64,000 nucleotides of DNA from Propioniciclava tarda (GCF_900182665.1 NZ_FXTL01000003.1:124001-188000), one strand, 5' to 3'. Shown: positions 1 through 9,527, counted from the first letter of the stretch. Notes: generated by a model not told the origin, from the sequence alone. Made by a program: numbers and translations.

Positions 1-145
1 CGGGCCCCGGCCGGAGTCTCGTCAACGTTCGCGTTCTCGATGCACGCATCGGCGCGGACTCGACTCATCGCAGCAATCCAGCCCCCGACACATGGCGGCG
101 TGCCCGACCTCGGCGCCGCACACCCGGTGGACGCACCATGGGTCC

Positions 146-610
146 GTGGAGTACCTGGCAGTCCTGCTGATCGGCGCGGTGGCGCTGACCTGGGGCCTGC
201 TCGCCGGCCGTCGGCGTCCGCCACTGCCGGTCGACCCACAGGACGCCGACGAGCTTGATCGGCTCGGACGCGAGGTCCTGCTGGAGGAGCACCTGAACCG
301 CGCCGCCGCGCTGGTGATGGCGCTCACCCGCATCCACGCTCGGCGCGTCCCGCTCGAACACGTTGACCCTGACCCCGGCATCAAGGGGCAGGGCTACCTG
401 CGGTTTGCGGACTCCACCACGATCCTGGCACGCTCGTCCGACACGGGGGACCTGGGCATGGTGGCGTCCGCGTTGCTCCTCGGACGCGTCCTCGTCGCGA
501 CCTGGGCAGACGACGGAACGGCGGTGAAGATCAACCTCGCCTGGGCGTCCGGAAGCCGAACGGTCCAGGCCGTGGCCCTCGCGGACCCGTCAGCGGTTGA
601 TCGTGAGTGA
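146..610 (+). CDS. Small single-pass membrane protein of unknown function
   Basis: I do not recognise this protein (154 residues). The chosen GTG start is followed at once by one hydrophobic segment (about residues 2-21), then an Arg-rich stop-transfer stretch and a soluble domain that begins acidic and ends in beta-rich sequence. That is consistent with a membrane-anchored cytoplasmic domain. An earlier in-frame ATG at 92 would add 18 residues unlike a signal sequence, so I prefer 146; no strong ribosome binding site supports either. Its last 21 bases overlap the convergent acetyltransferase gene tail to tail. Six copies of the GCGTCC/GGACGC motif lie within it, as in core genes. Confidence 0.5.
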   Translation: MEYLAVLLIGAVALTWGLLAGRRRPPLPVDPQDADELDRLGREVLLEEHLNRAAALVMALTRIHARRVPLEHVDPDPGIKGQGYLRFADSTTILARSSDTGDLGMVASALLLGRVLVATWADDGTAVKINLAWASGSRTVQAVALADPSAVDRE

Positions 611-1060
611 CTTGCGGAAGATGGCCTCGCGGGTCTCGGCGCCGTCCTCGTCGGTGACGACCCGGTGGTCGCCGGTCGGCGTGTAGTCGAGCCCGATGTA
701 CATCGGGATGGCCGCGGGGTTCTCCGGGTCGACGCCCAGCTTGACCGAGTTGAAGCCCTGCTGGGCGGCGATGCCCTCGATGAACCGGGTCAGCTTCACG
801 CCAAGGCCCTGGCGCCGGTACTCGGGGTAGACCCACAGCGTCAGCATCTCCGGACGCAGTTCGTTGTCGGCCCTGCAATCCAGGGCCACATAGCCGGCGA
901 CTTCGTCAGGCGTGAAAGCGCCGACGAAGAAGAAGTCGCCCGAGGCAGCCAGAGCCAGGTTGCGTTGGGCGAAGTTCGAGCCGGGCCGCACCTCGCGACT
1001 CTCCAGCAGGGCAAGGTCGTCCGGAGTGCACAGGCGCACGTCAACGGGATGATTGCTCAT
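590..1060 (-). CDS. GNAT-family N-acetyltransferase
   Basis: Protein of 156 residues with a GNAT fold. The acetyl-CoA-binding motif A is visible at about residues 78-90 (W-V-Y-P-E-Y-R-R-Q-G-L-G), followed by the beta5/alpha4 region ending in N-P-A-A-I-P-M-Y, and the usual 'G-L-x-Y' near the C terminus. The substrate cannot be told from sequence. The ATG at 1060 has a good AGGAG a few bases upstream. The gene lies downstream of pntB on the same strand, but two strong hairpins separate them, so it is probably transcribed on its own. Confidence 0.85.
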   Translation of the reverse strand: MSNHPVDVRLCTPDDLALLESREVRPGSNFAQRNLALAASGDFFFVGAFTPDEVAGYVALDCRADNELRPEMLTLWVYPEYRRQGLGVKLTRFIEGIAAQQGFNSVKLGVDPENPAAIPMYIGLDYTPTGDHRVVTDEDGAETREAIFRKSLTINR

Positions 1061-1092
1061 CGGTTTGCTCCTCGTGGGTGATGTGCTCGTGA

Positions 1093-1136
1093 GCCCTCAG
1101 TCTCCTCGCTCCGGCGCGAGGCGTCCAACTGAGGGC
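1093..1136. terminator. Nested inverted repeat between pntB and the acetyltransferase
   Basis: GCCCTCAGT (1093-1101) pairs perfectly with ACTGAGGGC (1128-1136). Inside it CCTCG (1104-1108) pairs with CGAGG (1117-1121), which itself overlaps a GCGTCC motif. There is no T tract. It may be a second terminator behind pntB or a leader structure of the acetyltransferase gene. Confidence 0.55.
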
Positions 1137-1169
1137 TTGCCCAGCGAGTGCACGGAGCCTCCCTCAAGC

Positions 1170-1229
1170 GGACGCCCCAGGCGCGCCGAGGGCCCGCCCC
1201 GCCGAAGCGGAACGGGCCCTGCGGCGTCC
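1170..1229 (-). terminator. Terminator-like hairpin after pntB flanked by inverted GGACGCC/GGCGTCC
   Basis: AGGGCCCG (1189-1196) and CGGGCCCT (1213-1220) form the stem. Outside it, GGACGCC (1170-1176) and GGCGTCC (1223-1229) form a second, outer inverted pair made of the recurring motif. It lies just after the pntB stop codon in the direction of transcription, so termination of the pntAB transcript is the simplest role. Confidence 0.6.
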
Positions 1230-1232
1230 GGA

Positions 1233-2708
1233 CTAGGACTGCGTGTTCAGCGCGGTCAGGATGTCGGTGACGGCGTTCTTGGCGTCACCGAACAGCATCT
1301 GCGAGTTCTCCTTGAAGAACAGCGGGTTCTGGACGCCGGCGTAGCCGGTCGCCATCGACCGCTTGAACACGATCACGTTCTCGGCCTTCCAGACCTCGAG
1401 CACCGGCATGCCGGCGATCGGGCTGGTCGGGTCGTCGAGGGCCGCCGGGTTGACCGTGTCGTTGGCGCCGATGACGAGCACGACGTCGGTCTCGGGGAAG
1501 TCCTCGTTGATCTCGTCCATCTCCAAGACGATGTCGTACGGCACGTGCGCCTCGGCGAGCAGGACGTTCATGTGGCCCGGGAGGCGTCCGGCGACCGGGT
1601 GGACGCCGAAGCGCACCGTGACGCCGTGGGCGCGCAGCTTGGAGGTGAGCTCCGCGACCGCGTGCTGGGCCTTGGCGGTGGCCATGCCGTAGCCGGGCGT
1701 GATGATGACGCTCTTGGAGTTCCACAGGAGCTCTGCGGCTCCGGCGGCGTCGATCTCGCGGTGCTCACCGGTGACCTCAGCTCCGGACGACACCGGCGTC
1801 GCGCCCTCGCCGAACCCGCCCGCGATGACGGACACGAACGACCGGTTCATGGCCTTGCACATGATGTAGCTCAGGATCGCGCCGGAGCTACCGACGAGCG
1901 AGCCGGTGATGATCAGCAGGTTGTTGTTGAGCATGAAGCCCGCTGCAGCCGCGGCCCAGCCCGAGTACGAGTTGAGCATCGAGACCACGACCGGCATATC
2001 GCCGCCGCCGATAGCCGCCACCATGTGGAAGCCGAGCAGGAAGCCGATGACAGCAATGGCGATGATCAGCGCCCAGCCGAGCGGTGTGGGTCCGTGCTCG
2101 CCGCCGGCGCCGATGACGACGAACCAGATCATCAGGGCGAAGAACGCCAGGAACCCGATCAGGTTCAGCATGTTGCGTCCCGGCAGCATGAGCGGCTTCG
2201 AGTTCATCTTGGCCGACAGCTTGAGGTACGCCACGACGGAGCCCGTGAACGTGTAGGCGCCGATCAGGACGCCCAGCGCCACCTCGACGAGGTGCACGGT
2301 GGGACTGGTCTGCTCGCCGGCGCCCGGGGGCACCGCGAACGAGTTGAAGCCCACCAGGACGGCCGCCATACCCACGAAGGAGTGGAAGATGGCGATCAGC
2401 TCGGGCATCTGGGTCATCTCGACCTTGCGCGCGATCGGGGTACCGATGATGGCCCCGATGGCGAGGACCGCGATGATCAGGCCGGCGGTGACCAGCACCG
2501 ACTGCCGCTCACCCGGCAGGGCGGTGGCCGACCGGTGCAGGGAGTCGATGATGACGGCCGAGAGGCCGAGGACCATGCCGACCATGCCGGCCTGGTTGCC
2601 TGCGCGGGCGGTGGTCTGCTTGGACAGCCCGGCGAGCGACAGGATGAACAGGATGCCTGCGATCAGGTACAGGCCGTTGATGAATCCCTGAATCAACGTT
2701 GCATTCAT
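1233..2708 (-). CDS. pntB: NAD(P) transhydrogenase subunit beta
   Basis: Membrane subunit (491 residues) of the proton-translocating transhydrogenase, which uses the proton gradient to transfer hydride from NADH to NADP+. The N-terminal half is a series of hydrophobic helices. The C-terminal domain III binds NADP(H), shown by the G-Y-G-M-A-x-A-x-A-Q nucleotide loop and the following V-R-F[20 protein letters not shown] block that is near invariant in the family. Length is usual. The ATG at 2708 begins three bases after the pntA stop, so the pair is co-transcribed. The product supplies NADPH, which fits the biosynthetic genes around it. Confidence 0.97.
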   Translation of the reverse strand: MNATLIQGFINGLYLIAGILFILSLAGLSKQTTARAGNQAGMVGMVLGLSAVIIDSLHRSATALPGERQSVLVTAGLIIAVLAIGAIIGTPIARKVEMTQMPELIAIFHSFVGMAAVLVGFNSFAVPPGAGEQTSPTVHLVEVALGVLIGAYTFTGSVVAYLKLSAKMNSKPLMLPGRNMLNLIGFLAFFALMIWFVVIGAGGEHGPTPLGWALIIAIAVIGFLLGFHMVAAIGGGDMPVVVSMLNSYSGWAAAAAGFMLNNNLLIITGSLVGSSGAILSYIMCKAMNRSFVSVIAGGFGEGATPVSSGAEVTGEHREIDAAGAAELLWNSKSVIITPGYGMATAKAQHAVAELTSKLRAHGVTVRFGVHPVAGRLPGHMNVLLAEAHVPYDIVLEMDEINEDFPETDVVLVIGANDTVNPAALDDPTSPIAGMPVLEVWKAENVIVFKRSMATGYAGVQNPLFFKENSQMLFGDAKNAVTDILTALNTQS

Positions 2709-2711
2709 GGC

Positions 2712-4265
2712 TCAGGCCTCCTTCCGGAACATGCTGAGCATCCGGTACGAGACCAGGAAGCCGCCGAAGATGTTGATGGCCGCGATGGACGCCGCGATGA
2801 ACGACATCGCCAGCACCGCCGGATTGGTCGAGCCCAGCTGCAGGATCGCGCCGACCAGGATGATGCCCGAGATCGCGTTGGTCTGGGCCATCAGGGGCGT
2901 GTGCAGCGAGTGCGCCACGCCGCTCACGACGTAGAAGCCCACCGCCACGGCGAGGCAGAACACCGTGAAGTAACCGCCGAAGGTGGCCGGCGAGAACGCG
3001 ACGCCAGCGATCACCAGCAGCGCAGCGATCACGCTGCCCGTCAGGGTCCGCTGGGACGCCTTGGCCGCCTTCGCGGCCTCCTGCAGCGCCTTCTGAGCCG
3101 GGTCGACCGTCACGAGTGCGGCGACGGGTGCGGCAGCCGCGGAGACCTGCACCGGCGGCGGCGGCCACATGACCTCGCCATCGCGGGTGACCGTCATGCC
3201 GCGCAGAACGACGTCATCGAGGTCGAGCACGACCTCGCCGTCCTTGCCTGGTGTGAGCAGCTTGAAGAGGTTCACGACGTTGGTGCCGTAGAGCTGGGAC
3301 GCCTGCGTGGGGAGGCGTCCGGGCAGATCGGTGTAGCCCAGGATCTTGACGCCGTTGGGCGTGACGACGACCTCGTCGGGCTTCGATCCCGCGACGTTGC
3401 CGCCGTTGGACGCCGCCATGTCGACGATGACCGAGCCGGGCTTCATCGACGCCACCATCTCTTCGGTGATCAGGCGCGGGGCCGGCTTTCCGGGGATCAG
3501 GGCCGTCGTGATGATGATGTCGACGTCCTTGGCCTGCTCGGCGTAGAGGCGCTCGGCAGCCTTCTTGAAGTCGTCGCCCATCTCCTTGGCGTAGCCGTCA
3601 CTCGACACCTCGGTCTTGACGTCGACCTTGAGGAACTCGCCGCCCATCGACTCGACCTGGTCGGCGACCTCGGGGCGGGCATCCGTCGCGCGGACGATGG
3701 CGCCCAGCGACTTGGCCGTTCCGATGGCGGCGAGGCCGGCGACGCCGGCGCCCGCGACGAGCACCTTGGCTGGCGGGACCTTGCCCGCGGCGGTCACCTG
3801 GCCGGTGAAGAAGGAGCCGAACTCGCCGGCGGCCTCGATCACGGCCCGGTAGCCCGCGATGTTCGCCATGGAGGACAGCACGTCCAGGGCCTGCGCGCGG
3901 GAGATGCGCGGGACGGCGTCCATCGCCAACGCGGTCAGCTTGCGGGCGTTCAGCTTTTCGACCAGCTCAGGGTTGCGAGCGGGGGCGATCAGCGAGATCA
4001 GCGTCGCGCCCTCGCGCAGCTGCTGGATCTCAGCGTCGCTGGGCGCGTTGATCTTGGCGACCACCTCGGATGCCCACGTCGTGTCCTTGTCGGCGATCAT
4101 CGCTCCGGCCGCCTCGTAGTCGGCGTCCCGGTAGGAAGACTTGTGTCCAGCTCCCGCCTCGATGATCACCTCGTATCCCAGCTTCATCAACTGGGCGACG
4201 GTCTTGGGGGTCGCGGCGACGCGCGTCTCACCCAGGTTCGTCTCCAGTGGGATTCCGATCCTCAT
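2712..4265 (-). CDS. pntA: NAD(P) transhydrogenase subunit alpha (fused form)
   Basis: NAD(H)-binding subunit of 517 residues. Domain I begins at M-R-I-G-I-P and has the Rossmann motif G-A-G-V-A-G at about residues 172-177. The C terminus (about 425-510) carries the transmembrane helices, so this is the single-chain alpha subunit rather than the PntAa/PntAb split form known from mycobacteria. The ATG at 4265 is preceded by GGAGG, whereas the frame extends further upstream without any family similarity. It is first in the pntAB operon and divergent from rpsO. A candidate -10 (TAGGCT read on the minus strand, 4313-4318) lies about 50 bases upstream. Confidence 0.97.
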   Translation of the reverse strand: MRIGIPLETNLGETRVAATPKTVAQLMKLGYEVIIEAGAGHKSSYRDADYEAAGAMIADKDTTWASEVVAKINAPSDAEIQQLREGATLISLIAPARNPELVEKLNARKLTALAMDAVPRISRAQALDVLSSMANIAGYRAVIEAAGEFGSFFTGQVTAAGKVPPAKVLVAGAGVAGLAAIGTAKSLGAIVRATDARPEVADQVESMGGEFLKVDVKTEVSSDGYAKEMGDDFKKAAERLYAEQAKDVDIIITTALIPGKPAPRLITEEMVASMKPGSVIVDMAASNGGNVAGSKPDEVVVTPNGVKILGYTDLPGRLPTQASQLYGTNVVNLFKLLTPGKDGEVVLDLDDVVLRGMTVTRDGEVMWPPPPVQVSAAAAPVAALVTVDPAQKALQEAAKAAKASQRTLTGSVIAALLVIAGVAFSPATFGGYFTVFCLAVAVGFYVVSGVAHSLHTPLMAQTNAISGIILVGAILQLGSTNPAVLAMSFIAASIAAINIFGGFLVSYRMLSMFRKEA

Positions 4266-4396
4266 CGTTGAGTTCCTCCACTCCTGCGGCCGACCTTGGC
4301 CACCGCTTCCGAAGCCTAACCCGTGCGCTCGCCGCCCGTGGCGAACCCGGTATCTCGATGCCGACATTTTTTACGGGTTCAGTTCTTTCGACCAAA

Positions 4397-4414
4397 CGGA
4401 CGCCGCGGCGTCCG
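4397..4414. repeat. 18-bp perfect palindrome built from two motif copies
   Basis: CGGACGCCG is followed directly by CGGCGTCCG, giving a perfect palindrome in the divergent pntA-rpsO intergenic region. It lies next to an unusually AT-rich stretch (4366-4373). It could be a regulator site, or simply an inverted pair of the genome-wide motif. Confidence 0.7.
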
Positions 4415-4545
4415 ATTTAGTCGCCACGACAGCCGTCCGGTAGAGTTCGTCACTGCCGTCTGAACGGCCGCGGAAGCCCAAGAGCCTCCCCGCTGAAGAA
4501 GGGGAAGCGCCGCGCAACGGGAAACCGAGAGGAGTGCCTCCTTCA

Positions 4546-4809
4546 ATGGACGCCGAGACCAAGAAGAAGATCATCGACGAGTACGCGACCAAGCCGGGAG
4601 ACACCGGGTCGCCCGACGTTCAGATCGCCCTGCTCACCAAGCGCATCGCGCACCTGACCGAGCACCTCAAGGAGCACAAGGGCGACCACCACAGCCGCCG
4701 GGGTCTGCTGATCCTGGTCGGCCAGCGTCGCCGCCTGCTCAACTACGTCATGAAGGCCGACGTCGAGCACTACCGCGCGCTCATCGCGCGCCTGGGTCTG
4801 CGTCGGTGA
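4546..4809 (+). CDS. rpsO: 30S ribosomal protein S15
   Basis: Small-subunit protein of 87 residues that binds the central domain of 16S rRNA. The family signature is complete: K-x-G-D-T-G-S-P-[DE]-V-Q-I-A-L-L-T, H-L-x-x-H, H-K-x-D-H-H-S-R-R-G-L and R-R-x-L-L-x-Y. The ATG at 4546 follows GAGAGGAG (4527-4534); the GTG at 4534 would overlap that site. It is followed by pnp, the common rpsO-pnp arrangement, but a strong hairpin separates them. The leader holds a CCCC...GGGG hairpin (4488-4504) that could serve S15 autoregulation, which is only inference. Confidence 0.97.
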   Translation: MDAETKKKIIDEYATKPGDTGSPDVQIALLTKRIAHLTEHLKEHKGDHHSRRGLLILVGQRRRLLNYVMKADVEHYRALIARLGLRR

Positions 4810-4821
4810 CCTACAGCCTCC

Positions 4822-4857
4822 GGTAAGGGAGTGGCCAACAACGGCCACTCCCTTACC
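4822..4857 (+). terminator. Strong hairpin between rpsO and pnp
   Basis: A perfect 15-bp stem (4822-4836 with 4843-4857) with loop AACAAC lies just after the rpsO stop. There is no T run, as is usual in actinobacteria. It may terminate or attenuate rpsO transcription, or act as a processing site ahead of pnp, since polynucleotide phosphorylase often controls its own leader. Confidence 0.85.
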
Positions 4858-5044
4858 TGCATGTCCGGGGCCCGCCCCGGTCGACAACTCAACAAGCAAC
4901 AAACCACCGCTCACCGGGCCCCGCGCCCCGGCCGGTCCTCGGTAGTGGCTTTCGGGATGCGACACGGTCGTTCCCGCGGGCCTCGATCGAAGACCGACAT
5001 CCACGACGCGGGTCCCGCCGGGCACTTTCGAAAGGAGTGCTTCC

Positions 5045-7336
5045 ATGGCTATGGAAGGACCTGACGTTCGCTTCACAGAGGCGATCATCGACAACGGTAA
5101 GTACGGCAAGCATGTCGTCCGGTTCGAGACCGGCCTGCTGGCCCGCCAGGCGTCCGGCTCGGCCGCCGTCTACCTGGACGGCGACACGATGCTGCTGTCC
5201 GCCACCACCGCCGCCAAGAACCCGCGCGACGCCATCGACTTCTTCCCGCTGACGGTCGACGTCGAGGAGCGCATGTACGCCGCGGGCCGCATCCCCGGCT
5301 CGTTCTTCCGCCGCGAGGGACGCCCCAGCGAGGGCGCCATCCTGGCGTGCCGCCTCACCGACCGCCCGCTGCGTCCGTGCTTCGTCAAGGGCCTGCGCAA
5401 CGAGGTCCAGGTCGTCATCACGGTGATGGCGCTCAACCCCAACGTCCGCTACGACGTGCTCGCGATCAACGCGGGCTCGGCGTCCACGACCCTCGCCGGA
5501 CTGCCCTTCTCGGGCCCCGTCGGCGGCGTCCGCGTTGCCCTCATCGCTGATCAGTGGGTCGGCTTCCCGACCGTCGAGCAGAGCCAGGACGCCACCTTCG
5601 AGATGGTCGTCGCCGGCCGCGTCCTCGAGGACGGCGACGTCGCGATCATGATGGTCGAGGCCGAGTCCACCGAGTACACGTGGAACCTGGTCAAGTCCGG
5701 ACGCACCGCCCCGACCGAAGAGGTCGTCGCGGCGGGCCTGGAGGCGTCCAAGGCGTTCATCAAGGCCCTGTGCGACGCGCAGGCCGAGCTGGCGGCGCAG
5801 TGCCCCAAGGCGAGCGCCGATCTGCCGATCTTCCGCGACTACGAGCCCGACGTGTACGCGGCCGTCGAGGCGGCGGCGTCCGATCGCCTGAAGGCCGTGA
5901 TGAGCATTGCCGGCAAGGCGGAGCGCGAGACGGCGACCGAGGAGCTCAAGGCCGCCATCAAGGCCGAGCTGGCGAGCCAGTTCGAGGGCCGCGAGAAGGA
6001 GATCTCGGGCGCTTTCTACGCGATCACCAAGAAGGTCGTCCGCCGCAAGGTGCTGACCGAAGAGGTGCGCATCGACGGCCGCGGCGTCCGCGACATCCGG
6101 ACGCTGTCCGCCGAGGTCGGGGTCATCCCGCGCGTGCACGGCTCGGCGCTGTTCCAGCGCGGCGAGACCCAGATCCTGGGCGTCTCCACGCTGAACATGC
6201 TCGACATGGAGCAGAAGCTCGACACGCTGGCGCCCGAGACGACGAAGCGTTACATGCACAACTACAACTTCCCGCCCTACTCGACCGGAGAGACGGGCCG
6301 CGTCGGCTCGCCGAAGCGGCGCGAGATCGGCCACGGCGCCCTCGCCGAGCGTGCGCTGGTGCCGGTGCTGCCCGGGCGCGAGGAATTCCCCTACGCCATC
6401 CGTCAGGTGTCGGAGGCGCTGGGCTCGAACGGCTCGACGTCCATGGGCTCGGTCTGCGCGTCCACGATGTCGCTGCTGAACGCGGGCGTCCCGCTGAAGG
6501 CTCCCGTGGCGGGCATCGCCATGGGCCTCATGTCCGAGGAGATCGACGGCCAGATGCGCTACCTCGCGCTGACCGACATCCTCGGCGCCGAGGACGCCCT
6601 GGGCGACATGGACTTCAAGGTCGCCGGCACGCGTGACTTCGTCACCGCGCTGCAGCTGGACACCAAGCTCGACGGCATCCCCGCCGACGTGCTGGCGTCC
6701 GCCCTGCTGCAGGCCAAGGAGGCGCGCCTGACGCTGCTCGAGGTCATGAACGAGGCCATCGATGTTCCGGACGAGATGTCGCCGTACGCTCCGCGGATCA
6801 TCACGGTGCACATCCCGGTCGACAAGATCGGCGAGGTCATCGGCCCGAAGGGCAAGATGATCAACCAGATCCAGGCCGACACGGGCGCCAACATCTCGAT
6901 CGAGGACGACGGCACGATCTACATCGGCGCCGACAACGGCGAGGCCGCAGAAGCCGCCCGCCAGATCATCAACGGCATCGCCAACCCGACGATGCCCGAG
7001 AAGGGCGAGCGCTACCTGGGCACGATCGTCAAGATCATGCCGTTCGGCGCGTTCGTGTCGCTGATGCCCGGCAAGGACGGCCTGCTGCACATCTCGAAGC
7101 TGCGGGGGCTCAACAAGGGCAACCGCGTCGAGAACGTCGAGGACGTCGTGAGCGTGGGCCAGAAGGTCCAGGTCGAGATCTCCGAGATCGACGAGAAGGG
7201 CAAGCTGTCCCTGATCCCCGTCGAGGACGAGAAGTCGGACGCCGCCGCGGAGGCGCCCTCCGAGGCGTCCGCTGAGGTCGAGTCCGAGGGCCGCTCCGAG
7301 GGTCGGACCCGCGTCCGCCAGCGTCGCGAGGACTGA
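5045..7336 (+). CDS. pnp: Polynucleotide phosphorylase
   Basis: Exoribonuclease of 763 residues that degrades RNA 3'-to-5' phosphorolytically. It shows the two RNase PH domains separated by the helical linker, with the catalytic region around F-P-P-Y-S[25 protein letters not shown] and D-I-L-G-A-E-D[12 protein letters not shown]. A KH domain ([10 protein letters not shown]) and an S1 domain (G[12 protein letters not shown]) follow. The tail is Arg/Glu-rich and low complexity. The ATG at 5045 has AAAGGAG upstream (5031-5037); a second ATG lies two codons later. It closes with a bidirectional terminator. Confidence 0.98.
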   Translation: MAMEGPDVRFTEAIIDNGKYGKHVVRFETGLLARQASGSAAVYLDGDTMLLSATTAAKNPRDAIDFFPLTVDVEERMYAAGRIPGSFFRREGRPSEGAILACRLTDRPLRPCFVKGLRNEVQVVITVMALNPNVRYDVLAINAGSASTTLAGLPFSGPVGGVRVALIADQWVGFPTVEQSQDATFEMVVAGRVLEDGDVAIMMVEAESTEYTWNLVKSGRTAPTEEVVAAGLEASKAFIKALCDAQAELAAQCPKASADLPIFRDYEPDVYAAVEAAASDRLKAVMSIAGKAERETATEELKAAIKAELASQFEGREKEISGAFYAITKKVVRRKVLTEEVRIDGRGVRDIRTLSAEVGVIPRVHGSALFQRGETQILGVSTLNMLDMEQKLDTLAPETTKRYMHNYNFPPYSTGETGRVGSPKRREIGHGALAERALVPVLPGREEFPYAIRQVSEALGSNGSTSMGSVCASTMSLLNAGVPLKAPVAGIAMGLMSEEIDGQMRYLALTDILGAEDALGDMDFKVAGTRDFVTALQLDTKLDGIPADVLASALLQAKEARLTLLEVMNEAIDVPDEMSPYAPRIITVHIPVDKIGEVIGPKGKMINQIQADTGANISIEDDGTIYIGADNGEAAEAARQIINGIANPTMPEKGERYLGTIVKIMPFGAFVSLMPGKDGLLHISKLRGLNKGNRVENVEDVVSVGQKVQVEISEIDEKGKLSLIPVEDEKSDAAAEAPSEASAEVESEGRSEGRTRVRQRRED

Positions 7337-7351
7337 GCTTCGCTCGAGCTG

Positions 7352-7395
7352 AACGCAACGGCGCCGCCCCGGTTTGGGGCGGCGCCGTTTGCGTT
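7352..7395. terminator. Bidirectional terminator between pnp and the HAD phosphatase
   Basis: AACGGCGCCGCCCC (7357-7370) pairs with GGGGCGGCGCCGTT (7376-7389) around the loop GGTTT, and the stem can extend by AACGC/GCGTT with one bulged base. It sits between two convergent genes and can serve both. Confidence 0.9.
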
Positions 7396-7412
7396 GGTCG
7401 GTGGGTGCGGGC

Positions 7413-8195
7413 TCAGCCGAGCAGCGGCGTCAGGTCGGCGATCGAGTTCAGCACCCGCGAGGGGCGGTACGGGAACGCCTCGATGTCCTCGGGCTTGGTC
7501 GAGCCCGTCAGCACCAGCACGGTGTGCAGGCCGGCTTCCATCCCGGCGACGATGTCGGTGCTCATGGTGTCGCCGATCATGCCGGTCGTCTCGGAATGCG
7601 CCTGGATGCGGTTCAGGGCCGTCCGGAACATGATCGGGTTGGGCTTGCCGACCACGTAGGGCTTCCGTCCGGTCGCCGCGGTGATCATGGCCGCGAAGGC
7701 GCCCGTCGCGGGGACGAGACCGTCGGCGTCCGGACCGGCGACGTCGGGATTGGTGCTGATGAACCGAGCGCCGCCGAGGATCAGCCGGATCGCTCGCGTC
7801 GCCTGCTCGAACGACATGCCGCGGGTCTCACCCAGCACCACGAACTCGGGGTCGACGTCGGTCAGGACAAATCCCGCCTCGTGGAGCGCGGTCGTCAGCC
7901 CGGCCATGCCGAGCACGTACGCCGTCTTGGCACCGTTCTGGTTGGCCAGGAAGGCTGCGGTGGCCGTGGCGGACGTCCAGATGTGGTCCTCGTCGACGTC
8001 GAGGCCGGCGCGGGCCATCCGCGCCGACAGGTCGCGGGGCGTCTGGATCGAGTCGTTGGTGAGCACCAGGAAGCGGCGCCCTGTGTCGCGGAGCCGTTGG
8101 ATGAACTCGCGAGCTCCGGGCACGGGCACGTCCCCGTGCATGAGGACTCCGTCCTTGTCGCACAGCCAGCACTCGAGATCTTTCGGGTCACGCAT
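7413..8195 (-). CDS. HAD-superfamily (subfamily IIA, NagD-like) phosphatase
   Basis: Protein of 260 residues. Motif I is L-C-D-K-D-G-V-L with the nucleophile and acid/base pair at D13 and D15. Motif II is L-T-N-D-S (T46), motif III is K-P-N-P-I-M-F and motif IV is M-I-G-D-T-M-S-T-D-I. The spacing and the large C2 cap between motifs II and III match NagD/4-nitrophenylphosphatase relatives, which remove phosphate from small metabolites. The exact substrate is unknown. The ATG at 8195 is preceded by an AAAGG a few bases upstream. It is convergent with pnp and shares its terminator. Confidence 0.88.
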   Translation of the reverse strand: MRDPKDLECWLCDKDGVLMHGDVPVPGAREFIQRLRDTGRRFLVLTNDSIQTPRDLSARMARAGLDVDEDHIWTSATATAAFLANQNGAKTAYVLGMAGLTTALHEAGFVLTDVDPEFVVLGETRGMSFEQATRAIRLILGGARFISTNPDVAGPDADGLVPATGAFAAMITAATGRKPYVVGKPNPIMFRTALNRIQAHSETTGMIGDTMSTDIVAGMEAGLHTVLVLTGSTKPEDIEAFPYRPSRVLNSIADLTPLLG

Positions 8196-8233
8196 GGCTT
8201 CAGCCTTTCATGCCCCCATGACGAGCAGGTAAA

Positions 8234-8254
8234 CCGGACGCCGATGGCGTCCGG
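8234..8254. repeat. Inverted pair of the recurring motif (9-bp stem, 3-base loop)
   Basis: CCGGACGCC and GGCGTCCGG are separated by GAT, a perfect hairpin made of two opposed motif copies. It lies just downstream of the small minus-strand gene at 8301 and upstream of the HAD gene, a position that would suit a terminator. Confidence 0.7.
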
Positions 8255-8300
8255 ATCGCCTGCTGCCGAGTTGGGCGGGGGTCAGGGATACCCAGACGGG

Positions 8301-8594
8301 TCAGGGCTGGCACGCCTGGTCGCTGCGCAACGTGGCGCTGATCAGGTCGTGGTTGGCCGGGGTCAGCCCGTCGCCGCCGTCGGTGGTGCCGGTGAAGAAG
8401 AAGCTGTGCGCGCACCCCGCGGGGAGCGTCGCCCACGTGAGCGTGATCGACGAGTCGGCGTTGTAGGTCACGGTCGGGGCGGGCATCTCCACGGCATACT
8501 TTTGGTCGCCCTCGAAGCGCCAGAACCAGGACAGGCCGAGCGCGCTCAGGTCCTTGTTGAGGGTGACGTTGGTGCTGGCCGGGCGCAGGGTCAC
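8301..8594 (-). CDS. Small protein of unknown function (97 residues)
   Basis: I do not recognise it. The predicted product is rich in Thr, Ser, Ala and Leu with alternating hydrophobic residues, as in a small beta-sandwich. It has two Cys but no signal peptide or membrane segment from the GTG start at 8594. The frame stays open for some bases upstream with beta-like sequence, so this may be the 3' end of a longer, decayed gene. It stands alone between the divergent dapB and the HAD gene and is followed by a motif-built hairpin. It could also be non-coding. Confidence 0.4.
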   Translation of the reverse strand: MTLRPASTNVTLNKDLSALGLSWFWRFEGDQKYAVEMPAPTVTYNADSSITLTWATLPAGCAHSFFFTGTTDGGDGLTPANHDLISATLRSDQACQP

Positions 8595-8710
8595 CTTTGC
8601 AGTGGTGCGGGCGGCCCGCCACGGGAGGGGTCGTTGTTGCGCGTGGTGAGATTCGGTGCGGGGTCACGGTTGTCTCCCGAGCAGGGGACGGCGCCGGACC
8701 GTCCGCCGCC

Positions 8711-8716
8711 TACGAT
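8711..8716 (+). promoter_or_regulatory. Candidate -10 element of a leaderless dapB promoter
   Basis: TACGAT ends seven bases before the dapB ATG at 8724, so transcription would begin at the start codon itself. There is no Shine-Dalgarno sequence. Confidence 0.5.
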
Positions 8717-8723
8717 GACTGCC

Positions 8724-9458
8724 ATGAAGGTCGGTGTCATCGGATCCAAGGGACGCATGGGCGTCGAAGTGTGTAACGCGGTTCGGGCCGCCGACGACCT
8801 GGAGTTGGTGGCAGCCGTCGACGCCGGCGACGACTTCGGCCCGCTGCTTGACGCCGACGTCGTGGTGGAGTTCACGGTTCCGGACGCCTCGATGGGCAAC
8901 ATCGCGTGGTGCATCGATCACGGCCTTGATGTCGTGGTGGGCACCACGGGCTTCGACGACGCCAAGCTGGACCAAGTCAGGGCGTGGCTCGACGGCACGT
9001 CCTCGCGCGTGCTGATCGCGTCCAACTACAGCATTGGCGCCATCTTGATGATGGAGTTCGCCCGGCAGGCCGCCCCGCATTTCGAGTCCGTGGAGATCAT
9101 CGAACTGCATCACCCCCACAAGGTGGACGCCCCGTCCGGTACGGCTGCCACGACGGCCCGCAAGATCGCGACCGCGCGGGCGGCGTCCGGTCTCGGTGAG
9201 GTCCCGGACGCCACCACGCACGATCCGCACGGGGCGAGGGGCGCCGACATCGACGGGATCCGGGTGCACTCTGTGCGCCAGCGCGGCCTGTTCGCGAACC
9301 AGCAGGTGCTGTTCGGCAACCCAGGGGAGGCGCTCACGATCACGTGCAACAGCTTCGACCGGGCGTCCTACATGCCGGGTGTGCTGACGGCGGTCCGGGC
9401 GATCAAGGGCCTGTCGGGGCTCACCCTGGGCATCGAGGGTCTGCTCGGTCTCGCCTGA
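8724..9458 (+). CDS. dapB: 4-hydroxy-tetrahydrodipicolinate reductase
   Basis: Enzyme of the diaminopimelate/lysine pathway (244 residues) that reduces the dapA product with NAD(P)H. The N-terminal Rossmann motif is V-G-V-I-G-S-K-G-R-M-G (residues 3-13). The catalytic signature E-L-H-H-P-H-K-V-D-A-P-S-G-T-A sits at about 128-142 (H129, H130, K133). G-T-T-G-F and the C-terminal M-P-G-V-L-x-A-V-R-A dimer region are present. The alternative ATG at 8715 overlaps the -10-like TACGAT, so 8724 is preferred. The usual actinobacterial neighbours thyX and dapA are absent; rnj lies 14 kb away. Confidence 0.96.
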   Translation: MKVGVIGSKGRMGVEVCNAVRAADDLELVAAVDAGDDFGPLLDADVVVEFTVPDASMGNIAWCIDHGLDVVVGTTGFDDAKLDQVRAWLDGTSSRVLIASNYSIGAILMMEFARQAAPHFESVEIIELHHPHKVDAPSGTAATTARKIATARAASGLGEVPDATTHDPHGARGADIDGIRVHSVRQRGLFANQQVLFGNPGEALTITCNSFDRASYMPGVLTAVRAIKGLSGLTLGIEGLLGLA

Positions 9459-9508
9459 GTGGGGGGCGATTCTGCCTCGATCGCGTTCGACCCGCTTGGA
9501 TCCCACGC

Positions 9509-9527
9509 CTGGTCGTCAGGCGACCAG
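9509..9527 (+). terminator. Hairpin downstream of dapB
   Basis: CTGGTCG (9509-9515) pairs with CGACCAG (9521-9527) around a five-base loop. A second one, GCAGGC/GCCTGC (9571-9589), follows. They lie between convergent dapB and the saccharopine-dehydrogenase-like gene and could serve both. Confidence 0.55.

Noticed and set aside
1053-4271. A 1072-codon open frame on the plus strand opposite pntAB
   Set aside because: It is antisense to well conserved pntB and pntA, has His/Asp/Arg-rich low-complexity translation and no family similarity; it is a product of high GC codon bias.
4440-4545. A riboswitch in the rpsO leader
   Set aside because: Only one small CCCC/GGGG hairpin is visible and no known riboswitch core matches.
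4889-7090. A 733-codon open frame opposite pnp
   Set aside because: Composition and position show it as the antisense frame of a conserved gene.
8715-8723. ATG at 8715 as dapB start
   Set aside because: It overlaps the TACGAT -10-like element; the ATG at 8724 gives the standard DapB N terminus.
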